Shown one piece after another: positions 33,025-44,800 of a DNA stretch of 64,000 bases (its first letter is position 1; every line of letters starts with the position of its first letter). The notes below the pieces were generated by a model, which had not been told where the DNA came from, searched no databases, and was given only the letters and a program-made list of their open reading frames with translations. The stretch is taken from contig NC_080046.1 in NCBI RefSeq assembly GCF_012489685.1, forward strand, positions 29,813,881 to 29,877,880. Direction: 5' to 3'. A program made the position numbers and the translations under genes. Source of the stretch: Lotus japonicus (lineage: Eukaryota > Streptophyta > Magnoliopsida > Fabales > Fabaceae).

Positions 33025-35398
33025 TCACTCTTCCATATCAGAAACTGAATGCTTGGGCATTGCTTTCACATCACTACTAAGGTATGATGCTTTAGTGCAA
33101 CTTTTGGGTTTATGTGTGCCTTGATAAGCCTCACAGACATAGCTTAAGAATTTTTCATAATCCTGCAGCAAAATTATTTTGCAAATTATTTTGAATTTCC
33201 ATCATTCATTGTATACAGCATAAATTTTATTGTTATAAATAGTTTGTTTATTAGAGCTATACAGCTTCTAAAAATTCAAACACAGGGAATATTGTATAAT
33301 TGGGCAGATACAAAATTGCAAAACTAACCTCGTAGAGAGGCTTTCCATTCACAACTACCCATGGAACATACGTATGAGGAGGCTGCAGAGCTTTTGTTTC
33401 AGCTGCATAATTTAGCTCAAGCTGCATAAAGAAGGTAAAAGTTATATAGCACATCTGTTATATCTTTACTTACCATTTAGATATAGTGTTAATTTCAGAC
33501 AAACAGGGATCTATAGAATCAGCCCATCTATTGTATCTTTGTTAGTAGCTGGAGATCATTTTAACCACTAACATTTTCCAAATTAGGGAATATATGGAAA
33601 AAGGAATTTGTCAAATTATCACGAATAAAAATTACTGTTTAGAAGCTATATTGCAGAAAAGATGCTCTAAATCATTTATGAATACAAGGTAATTCAAATA
33701 TCATATAACAGAGTGTTCTGCAAAAACCAAAACCAGGACCAACCTTTTGAAATAATTGTTAGAATAAGTTTCTATTAGTTATTTGATTTTGTCAACTTGA
33801 ACAAAAACAAGTAGTAGATGACCACAGGAAAAATACCAGATCAAAGGCATTGTCACTGGCAACAGATATCAGTTCAAAAACTAGCACCATATATGCTGTA
33901 CAAATTTCACATAATAGAAACAGTTCCTGCTATTTGACATGACTGAGATTCAATTATCTATTCTTCTTGGTGGAACTTGTTTAAATAAAAAATCAAAGTC
34001 CCGCCAATTTTCAGCATCTGCATGATTAATTGTCAAGTTTCAACAATCATGTTTCATTTAGCAGTGTCGGTAAAACTTCAAGGTTCATATAAAAGAAGTT
34101 AGAAGAGAAAGGCTATTTAAAACGTTAAGAACACTTGAATATCTTTCGGATGAGGAAAATGGAAAATATACATACTTATATCTCTATGATAGCATGATAT
34201 TTCCAGGACTAAAACTAAATAAGAGAAAAGCACTAACCTGTTTTCCAATTTCACCTTTATAACAAAGGTCAATAGGTCTTGAATCCAGACCCAGCTTCTG
34301 AAAACAAGACTCCCACTCATTGTTCTTATGCTGATACACCAGATCCTCAACACAATAGATGAAAGGAAAATGCTTGCTCTGCAAAAAGGCCAGAAATATA
34401 TAAATATTCTAACAGTGATATACATGCAAAGTTGAAAAGTATTATTATAACGAAAACAGTATGGTCAAATTAAGAGTGATCCGCAACATTAAAATATTCA
34501 GAAAAAGTAAAAAACTTGCTGTAATTTTAAAACAAATAAGGCCATTGCTGATAGGTTATGGCTATTAACCAACAAGAATAAAGTGATAGGGGAATCCAAA
34601 ACAGAAATATGACGAAAGAAATATTTGTAATGCTGAGACAAGGGGAATAAAGTGATCGGGGAATCGAACTCGGAGTGGCAAAATCTTGCTTCTTCAATAC
34701 ACATTAAACACAACGTGACAAATTCTAGTTTCTGCGTTGATATCTTGGGATAAGTGATAAAGTGAAATCAAACCAAACATAAACTTATTATCTTTCAGCT
34801 TATCCTAATCATTATAGTAGCTCCTCATCCCAATTAAAAAATAACCCTTTTCAAAAATAAAAATAAAATACAAGAAAAAAAAATGCATGTTCCCAGTTAG
34901 TTCATTGTTTTCTCTGTGCCTCTAACTACCAAAGGGGCAGAGCAATTCTTACCAGTTCAGGCCATGCAGCAATTGCACACGCTTCAACGGTGTTCAGCAA
35001 GCACTCATTCGGACCATGCTACAATACTCATCCATAAATAGATAAAATCAGCAGCAGTTTTGTCATGAATGAGAAAACGCCAAAACATGCATTATATAGC
35101 AAACACAAAGAGTAGAGTAGAATACCTGGCAGGTAAAGTTGGTGGCACTTCTGAGCTTAGCGTTACCCCATGGAACGAGGTTGAGGTCAACGATGGAGAT
35201 GAGGTCATCAGTGAAGATTTTGGGGAGGTAATTGACGATGAAATTGGAGCAGTAAGGGCACAAGCTTTCATAGTACAAGGCCAATGAAACCTTGTTGTTG
35301 TTGTTGTTGTTGTGAGATTGAGAGGGAGAGACGAAGAAGAAGGAAAAGAAAGAGAGGTATAAGATGAGAGGAAGAGAAATGATGGATGGAGAAACCAT
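33025..35398 (-). CDS. GILT-family thiol reductase, complete five-exon gene
   Basis: Exons on the minus strand are 35398-35126, 35018-34953, 34378-34238, 33421-33329 and 33162-33025, all phase 0 with GT/AG borders, giving 236 codons. The N-terminus is a hydrophobic signal peptide (about 1-27) followed by six Asn from a microsatellite. The redox motif CPYC is near residue 47-50. The GILT signature [16 protein letters not shown] spans the exon 1/2 junction. Further Cys lie in exons 3 and 5. GILT proteins reduce disulfides in the lysosome/vacuole or secretory pathway. The plant role is not known from this sequence. Length fits the family. A tandem copy lies to the right. Confidence 0.93.
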
Positions 35399-35719
35399 AG
35401 CTGAATCTCAGATTGGGAATCAGTTGAGTTGGGTTAGTCTTGAAAATTCTACTACTTAAGTAGCTATTTTTGTTGCATGACAGCCTTGCACGAAACCCCC
35501 CACCCCCGATTCAGTACCAAGTGTGGTTGGTCACGCCAGTAGCTATTCGAGATCTTTTTTCGGTTTTGCTTGTGAGTTGTGAAGCCAAGAAAGAGAACCA
35601 AGACAGAAGACTGCAGCCAGTGGGAGATTTGATGATGCGTGTTATGCATGAAATTAAACTAATTTGGACGTACAGCCGGTATCTATTCATCCCACAAGTT
35701 TAGGCATATAATTCACTAA
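35399..35719 (-). promoter_or_regulatory. Upstream region of GILT copy 1
   Basis: About 320 bp between the GILT ATG and a TIR element. It must hold the 5' UTR and at least the core promoter. I see no convincing TATA box. Confidence 0.35.
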
Positions 35720-36360
35720 GGGCGTTGTTATTGATGTGACCCTCATTCGCGGGTTAGTTGGATCGAGGAGGTTCCTCCTGAAGCTGTTTCTAAATATGAT
35801 GTTGCTTTCGTTCAAAAAAAAAAAGATGTAACTCTCACATCTGTCTATTTGTGTCACCATTAAATTTATAATATTAGAAAATCTTTAATATTTTTTTCGT
35901 CTGCACTTTCAAAATGCATTCGTAAGGCATTTTCAAGTACGACTCAAACACATTTTGAAATGTGTTTGAAACTCATTTTAAAGTACGAGGAAATCCAACA
36001 CAACGTATTTTAACGTGCGTAAAAATGGAGAAAACGATAAAGGCAGCGATCTTGCTTACCTATGCACACGAAGCGAAGAGCGACGGCAACTAAGAAGAAG
36101 AAAGGAAGAAGGAGTCGTGCTTGCCACGGGTAATGGAGAAGAGAGGAAGAAGGAACCTTGAGGGGAGGGAGATTGTTCCAGTGCTAGGGAGGAAGAAGAA
36201 GAATAGTTAAGGTGGTGGGTGGTTTAGGGAGAGAAATTCAGTTGAAAGTGCGGTGATTGGTGATTTGGATAAGTTATTTTTTCATTAAGGGTATTTTAGT
36301 ATTTTCACCACTTTAGATGTGACATGAACAAATGTGGGAGTGACACCAATAACAACTCCC
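35720..36360. mobile_element. Small TIR (MITE-like) DNA element
   Basis: The left end GGGCGTTGTTATTGATGTGA and the inverse of the right end, GGGAGTTGTTATTGGTGTCA, match at most positions over 25 bp. The element is 641 bp and carries no transposase. I cannot see a clean TSD, so the superfamily is left open. Confidence 0.45.
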
Positions 36361-38333
36361 CTCACTCAATTTTCCCCCTTCACTAGTCATCCTCATCACA
36401 CCAAACTCTTTCCATTTCTTTCTCCTTCATTTTCTTCTTCCTCACCACCCGACCACGCTCACTCTCTCCACACTCCATTCATTTTATTCTTCCTTTTTTT
36501 CTTCCATCGCGTTCTGCATGGCCTTCATTTTCTCCGCACTCTACTTTCTTAGGTGATTTAGATCCATATTTTCCGGGTTTTCAATTTTTTGTAAGTAAAT
36601 ATTTTCAGTTTTTAATTCCCGGTATGTATTTTGACATACCGAATTTTAAAATTCAGAATGTAAATATGTATTGAAAGTACCAGATTCTAAAATTTAGAAC
36701 TCGAATTAGTTTAAACAATTATAGGTTCTAAAAACCAAACCTGTAAAAGCATATATTAAGGGGTCTTCAAGTTCTCAAAATCATTTAAGTTTGTCTCCTT
36801 GGAATTGCAAAACCCAAAACACATATCATAGGCTTCTTAATTCCCAGTTTTCAAGATCCGAGAACACACAATTTTATATCCTGGGAATTACACCTCCCAG
36901 AACGTAAAACAAGGAAATACATTACAGGTTTTAGATCCTAAAAGAAAGTGAAATGATAAGGTTTCAGGTCTCCCAGAACATTAACTTACATCACTTTTCG
37001 AGTTTTCGAAACCCAATAGTAAAGGGGGTGAAAATTGGTGAGGTCGTTTTAGTCCTTTACATTAAAGGGGGTGAAAATTGGGTGATATTGGTGTAAAATT
37101 GAACTCCTTATACTTAAACTCAAACTCATGGAAATCCCCAACCCCACTCCAAATTGATGAGAAAAACTAGCTTTAAATTAGTTTAGTAAAAGAGGAAAAA
37201 AAAAATCAAAAGAGACAAAGATAGAAATGGGTTTCGGGATACTAATACAATAGTACCCGCCTAAAACCCATCTTCGAACTCAATCGAATGTATTAATGAT
37301 ATTATTAGAATTATGATAAAATGTTTAACTCGCTAGAAATTATGATTTAATTCTTAATTTCTTTATTTCTAATATTCTTGACGTATTAATCATTTGAATT
37401 GAAATGGGTTTCCAACATGATTTGTTTAGACAAATATATATAAAAATAAGATTAAATAAAAAATTAGTATTAGCGAAGTTTTGGGTTTCCCTGAACCCTC
37501 GGAGCTAGGGGTTAAGAATCATATTTTATCCTCAATTCATAAAACTTGACCCCTAACCCGCTCCGCTCTCAATCGGGATGGGGGTGGGGAGAGCAAAATC
37601 TGACTCCACCTCATCCTATTGTCATGCCTACAAAAACTCTACTGACTAGGTGAGAAAAGTTTGGGTGAGATGGGGGAGGAGGGGTGATGGAAAGTTTGGG
37701 CGAGATAGGCTTAGTGTCGCTGTGCTTAAGATATATCTCGTACTTACGTCAGGCCGGTCAAACACTTTTCCAGTCGTTTCGGGTGGTTTGCTCTTGTACC
37801 GGGTCATGCTAGCCGACCTCACGGTGTATTGCTTAAGAGCACAACCTAGCAAGTCAGTTGCGATGCCATCAAGTTGTATGCATTTTAGATCCGACTAGAA
37901 CAAGAGCCCCCAGCATGACGTGTCATTGTTGACAAATCAAGCTTCCAACCTTTGCTTAGATCCCTTTGGGCTGCCAGGGGTCTCTTTATAATCATTGTTT
38001 GCTAAATTATGTTAAATTGTAGTTAGTGGTGCTTCTGCTCGTGCACAAATCCGCTCGGCTCTGTGGTTGGGGAAGGGGTTGTGGAGGTAGGGGAAGGGAG
38101 AGGAGAGGGGACGTGGGTGTATTTTATTTTTATTTTTGTATAAAGAACAATGGTATTTAGAACCCGAAAACAAAAAGTCTACTTTCTCATTTTCAAAGAC
38201 TACTAAACGATTACAGCACTGATTAATGCAATCTACCTTCAATTTTCTTATTGAATATGATTTTCCTCCGTCTGCAGTAGAAATTATATTACAAAGAAAA
38301 AAAAATACTCAGAGTAACTTTCTATTACAATAT
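36361..38333. other. Intergenic DNA between the GILT copies
   Basis: No gene is supported. From 36343-36383 to 37065-37105 there is an imperfect inverted repeat (CACTCAATTTTCCCCCTTCAC against its diverged inverse), perhaps another MITE. A pyrimidine-rich stretch at 36390-36550 is open on + but low complexity. Short GC-richer patches near 37480-37640 and 37730-37960 look like old repeats. Confidence 0.35.
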
Positions 38334-38808
38334 AAAAGGTGGTCTAACTTTCCCCATGAGATTATAATCACATCCTAGGTGAACCAATAGCACTTATTTT
38401 ACAAAGCAATTAACTAAAACTTTTTAGTAAAAAGTGGTAAAATTCTCAAGTCACTTTAAATGTTATTCATCCATCTTGCAAGGAGTTATTTAACACCATG
38501 GAGTAAATTAGACACTACCATTTCTCGTTTCTGGGTGAGGGGATAGTAAGAACTGTGATACCAAGGGAATAGCAAAAACATTTTATTGCACATACAGACA
38601 ACCATCATGTAACTACAATATACACACAGGTATTTTATGAGAAAGTACCATCTATTTGCACTTCTCTTGGGATAACAACATGATAACAGGAACAAACTGC
38701 TTTTAGATCACAAGTAGCTGGGATTGACACATCTAAATTGCATCTCCAAGGTTCATCTTGTGCATTCATGACATAATTGTTGTTGACCTTATTTTTCCCA
38801 TGTTGGCA
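38334..38808 (-). other. 3' flank of GILT copy 2
   Basis: Matches 32568-33024 downstream of copy 1, with small indels. Confidence 0.6.
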
Positions 38809-41800
38809 TCACTCTTCCATATCAGAAACTGAATGCTTGGGCATTGCTTCCACAACAGTACTAAGGTATGATGCTTTAGTGCAACTTGTGGGTTTATGTG
38901 TGCCTTGATAAGCCTCACAGACATAGCTTAAGAAGTTTTGATAATCCTGCAGCAAAATAATTTTGCAAATTCTTTTCAATTTCCATCATTCATCATTTCA
39001 TGGTCAGCACAAATTTTATTGTTATAAATAGTTTGTTTATTAGAGCTATATAGCTTCGCGAAAAAATCAAACGCAGGGAATAGTGAATATTTGGCCAGAT
39101 ACATAATTGCAAAACTAACCTCGTAGAGTGGCTGTCCATTCACAACTACCCATGGAACATACGTATGAGGAGGCTGCAGAGCATTTGTTTCAGCTGCATA
39201 ATTTAGTTCAAGCTGCATAAAGAAGGTAAAAGTTATAGCACATATGTTATATCTTTATTTACCATCAAGATATAGCATTAATTTTCAGACAAACAGTGAT
39301 ATATTGATTCAGCCCATCTATTGTATCTTTGTTAGTAGCTGGAGATCATATTAACAACTAACATTTTCCAAATTAGGGAATGTATGGAAAAAGGAATTTG
39401 TCACTAGCACCAGATATACATATACTATACCAATTTTACATAATAGAACCAGTTCCTGCTATTTGACATGACTGAGATTCAATTATCTATTCATCTTGGT
39501 GGAACTTGTTTAAATAAAGAATCAAAGGTCCCACGAATTCAGCATCTGCAGGATTATTCAAACTTTCTAATCGTCAAGTTTCAACAAATATGTTTCATTT
39601 AGAAGTGTCGGTAAAACTTCAAGGTTCATATAAAAGAAGTTAGAAGATGATAGAACCACCCTGAAATCTGATATTATTTCTCACAAATCCCTAATTCCCA
39701 AATTGGGAACTAGAGCACAATACAAGAGAGAGAGTCCACACTCTCTAGAGAGTCCACACCCTCTTCCTAATCCCAATACCCAAATGATACAAAAGATACC
39801 CCTAACTGATAGAACCCAGAAAATGTAGAAGTATTATTGATGAAGAACCCTAATCCCAAATTGGGAATTAGGGGAAAGATACAAGGAAGGATACCAAACA
39901 CCTTCCCTAACCCAAGAGAGAACCACTTCTCTTTTTAGAACCCAATTCCCAAATGATACAAAAGATCCCCTAATGTTCACTAACCACCCTTATTTATAGG
40001 CAACAAGCCTTATTACTACCTTCTAACTAACTATCTAATATGTGAGTACCTATCAATACTCCACCCCTGAAAATTCACCTTGTCCTCAAGGTGAAGAACT
40101 GAATACAAAAGGGGACTGAAGAATATAAGCTATAAACATGAACAGCTATTCCAAACTCCCAAGAGTGGTAATCACATCTTCCACCCGGGTCCCATAGCCG
40201 AAAGCAAAAAGTCCAAAACATGTATGACTTGGGGAAAATCTTCACTGTCCTGCTGAAACTAATGTGGCGTTAGTCCGATTGCTGGAAAAACAAGTAGCAG
40301 AAATTCCAGTTGATGCCAAGAGGTTGAAATAGCACTGTAGTAGCATCTTTAAAAGCAAATCCCAACATGAAAGAAGTGGCGGGTATCTTCCCAAAACTAG
40401 CCAACAAATGCTGATTAGATGTCTTCTTAAATGACATTAATTCAGAAGGTTGCAACTGTATGAGTTGAATACTGTCAACAGACTGTGAAATAGAGCATTT
40501 AATGCTCTTAATTAGCAGTTATATTTTTGTTTGTATATAATTATGTTGTTTCCTGTTTGTACTTAGTTTATTTTAGGTAGTTTCTTATTTTCATTCATTC
40601 TCCCTAATTCTCTCTTTAGTCAAGGATTTCCTTCTTTGACTTTGATCAATCACATTATGTAATTCCCTCTATAAGAAGAGGAATCCCTGTACAGTTTTTC
40701 ATATCAATAATATTACCAAATATTTCAACTTGGCATCAGAGCAAAGATCTCTGCGCATCTGATTTGCATCCATGGCTGACAGTTCCTCAGCCAGCGATGA
40801 TCAGAATACGGAGGAGATTGTGGTTCCCAAAGTCTCGCAGCCTCCAAGGCAGGAGCAGCGAGTCCTGTTCGGCGAATCTCATTCTGTGCCTCCAAGGCAG
40901 GAGCAGCGAGTCCTGTTCGGTGAATCTCATTCTGTCCAAATCACCACTTTTCGACTCAATGGGTCGAACTATTTCCGGTGGTCCCAATCTGTCCAGTTGT
41001 ATATTCGTGGCAGAGGAAAACTTGGGTATCTCACTGGTGAGAAACCCATGCCAGATATTGCTGATCCACAATATGCTGTTTGGGACGCTGAAAACTCCAT
41101 GGTGATGACATGGCTGGTAAACTCCATGGAGGAGGACATTAGCAGCAATTACATGTGTTATTCCACAGCCAAAGAGCTATGGGATAGTGTCACGGAAATG
41201 TATTCAGATCTTGAGAACAAATCTCAGATCTATGAACTCACCTTGAAAGTCAGAGAAATTCGGCAGGGAGGTAATAACGTGACAAAATACTTCCACTCTT
41301 TGAAGCGAGTTTGGCAGGATCTAGATCTCTTCAACACTTACAAGTGGAACTCTGCAGAGGATGCCAAACACCATCGACAAACCGTGGAAGAAGGTAGAAT
41401 ATTTCAGTTTCTTGCTGGTCTGAATGAAGAGCTAGATGAAGTTCGTGGCAGAATCATTGGGAGAGCAACCTTACCTTCATTGGGTGAGGTCTTTGCTGAA
41501 GTTAGAAGAGAGGAAACTCGCAGAAGTGTGATGATGGGAAAGACCAAAACGGATGCACCTCCTTCTGAGACCAATGCTCTTGCTGTAGAAACTGCTGCCC
41601 TTAAGACTTCTACTAACCAGAAGAACTTCTCAAACCGCTGGTGTGATCACTGCAACAGACCCGGTCATACTCGGGAAAGTTGCTGGAAAATTATTGGGAG
41701 GCCAGCACATCTAAAGGGTGGCAAGTCAGGTCCTAAAAATCAAAAATCTTTCCCTACAGCTCATGAGGCAGAAAAGACTTCCTTGAAAAAGGAACAAGTT

Positions 41801-44800
41801 GAGGAACTCATAAGGTTGTTAAATTCTAATTTTTTATCTGGTACTCCTAGTGGTTCTGTGGCACAAACAGGTAATTTTTCTACCCCTAGCTCCCTTAATT
41901 GCACCTCAAATATTCATGCACCATGGATCATTGATTCAGGTGCTTCAGATCATATGACTAGCCTTTCTCCTTTATTTAAAACCTATTCTCCTTGTTCTGG
42001 AAATGGAAAAATTAGAATTGCAGATGGTTCTTTTTCCGCAATTGCAGGGAAGGGGAAGATTACCTTATCCAATAACATTGACTTAGGAAAAGTTTTACAT
42101 GTGCCCAAACTATCTTGCAACCTTCTTTCTATTAGCAAAATCTGCAAAGATTCCAATTGCAGTGTGACATTCTTTGACACTCATTGTGTTTTTCAGGACC
42201 GGATTTCGGGGAAGATGATTGGCAATGCTAAGATGAAGGATGGACTTTACTACTTTGAGGATACTTTCAGAAATAAAGCAGCTCAGGGTCTTTGTGGTAT
42301 GAGTTGCACCTCTGTTAGGGACCAAATAATGCTCTGGCATAACAGACTAGGGCACCCGAATTTTCAATATCTTAGGCATTTGTTTCCAGATTTATTCAAA
42401 AATGTTAATTGTTCTTCTCTTGAATGTGAAAGTTGTGTTCTTGCAAAAAATCAAAGAGCTCCTTATTATTCTCAACCTTATCATGCATCTAGACCTTTTT
42501 ACTTAATCCATAGTGATGTTTGGGGGCCTTCAAAAATTACAACTCAATTTGGAAAAAGGTGGTTTGTAACCTTCATAGATGATCACACCCGGTTGTGTTG
42601 GGTCTACCTTATGCATGAAAAATCTGAAGTTCCTAATATATTTAAAAGTTTTTCACAAATGGTAGAAACTCAATTTGATACAAAGATCTCCATTTTGAGG
42701 AGTGATAATGGAACTGAGTACTTCAATCAAAATCTCAATGAGTTTCTGAAAAATAAAGGCATTCAGCATCAATCGACATGTCCAAATACTCCTCAACAAA
42801 ATGGCACCGCTGAAAGAAAAAATAAACATCTCCTTGAAGTAGCTCGTGCCATTATGTTTGAGAGTAATGTTCCAAAGTATTTGTGGGGAGATGCTGTCCT
42901 AACAGCAGCCTATCTTATAAATAGAATGCCCACTCGTGTGTTGAATTATCGCACACCTTTGGAAAATTTCAAAACCATTTTTCCAGCATGTCGATTACAT
43001 ACTGATATGCCTTTAAAGGTGTTTGGTTGTACAGTTTTTATGCATAAACCTTCCACATCTCGGTCCAAACTAGACCCAAGGGCAGAAAAATGCATTTTTG
43101 TTGGTTATTCTCCAAACCAAAAAGGATATAGAGTCTTTAATCCTATCACAAAGAAGCTTTGTGTTAGCATGGATGTTACCTTTCTTGAACATCAACCTTT
43201 TTTCAAAAAAATTCCCTTCAGGGGGAGAATAATAATGTGAGTGAAGACAATTTTTTGCATGAACCGCTGCCCATTCCTATTGTAGACACAGAGAATACAA
43301 ATTTTATTGATGAATGCAACAAGGAAGAACATGTGGAAACAAGTTCTGAAATTTCTAAAGAAAATCTTATGCCAGACTTAGGTGGAGCCCAAACAGAGAA
43401 AGAAATACCACAGTCAAAAAAAGGAGTTCCATGTTTATACTCGGAAGTATCCTAAAAGGACCAAAGACCAATCCATCATCTCTGCACCAAGCCAACCAGA
43501 AATCCCGGAAGAAGGCCAAGTAAGAATACCACAAGAAATTCGAGGTAACACTGACATTTTCACTTCTACTATTGAATTACCCATAGCTATTAGAAAAGGA
43601 ACCAGAACCTGCACCCAAAAATCAGAAAAATCTAGCACAAACCATCCCATTTCCCAATATGTTTCCTACCAAAATCTTTCACCGAATCACAAAGCTTTTA
43701 CCTCTAAAATAACAGATCTGTTTGTGCCTAGAAACATTGAGGAAGCACTAGATGATCCCAATTGGAATTTAGCAGTCTTAGAAGAGTTGAGTGCACTGAA
43801 AAAGAATGAAACTTGGGAAATAACAGACCTGCCACGTGACAAAAAACAGGTGGGTTGTAAGTGGGTATTTACCATTAAGTGCAAGGCCGATGGAAGTGTA
43901 GAGAGGTACAAGGCGAGATTGGTGGCAAAAGGGTTCACTCAAACTTATGGAGTAGACTATCAAGAGACGTTTGCTCCAGTTGCTAAACTTAACTCTGTTC
44001 GGATTCTTATATCCCTTGCTGCAAGTTACAACTGGCCTTTACATCAATTGGATGTAAAGAATGCTTTCCTGAATGGGGAGTTAGAGGAAGAAGTGTTTAT
44101 GAGTCTTCCCCCCGGATTTGAAGAAGAACTTGGAAGAAATAAGGTGTGTAGACTAAAGAAGTCATTATATGGGCTGAAGCAATCTCCAAGAGCATGGTTT
44201 GAGAGGTTTGGAACAGTGGTAAAAGGGCTTGGATATATCCAAAGCCAAGCTGATCACACATTGTTCTATAAACATTCAGCAGATAATAAGGTTGCTATCT
44301 TGATTGTATATGTTGATGATATTATTCTGACAGGTGATGATAGCTTGGAACTCAAAAATCTGAGGGAGAAACTTGCTAAAGTTTTTGAAATCAAGGAACT
44401 TGGCCCATTGAAATACTTCCTTGGAATTGAGTTTGCAAGATCAAAGGAAGGTATCTTTATGAACCAGCGAAAGTATATTCTGGATCTTTTAAAAGAAACA
44501 GGATTACTTGGATGCAAAGCTGTAGAAACACCCATGGAGCCCAACTTAAAGCTGCAACCAGCTGAAACAGAAAATATGGTGGACAAAGGAAGGTATCAGC
44601 GACTAGTGGGAAGGCTAATATACTTATCTCACACCCGTCCAGACATTGCCTTTGCTGTAAGCATGGTAAGCCAGTTTATGCATGCACCAGGTCATGAACA
44701 CTTGGAGGCAGTTTTTAGAATCTTAAGATACTTGAAGGGATCACCTGGGAAGGGGCTTCTTTATAAAAACCGTGGGCACCTTCAGGTAGAAGCCTACACT

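Noticed and set aside
36334..36552. Ser/Pro/Phe-rich frame between the GILT genes
   Set aside because: A pyrimidine-rich low-complexity stretch overlapping a TIR; no splice sites or homologue suggest a gene.
37640..37960. Gene fragment in a GC-richer patch
   Set aside because: No frame reads as protein on either strand with splice sites. Probably an old repeat.
40056..40472. A separate small gene left of the copia element
   Set aside because: The open frame here continues the element C frame across the copia insertion, so it is not an independent gene.
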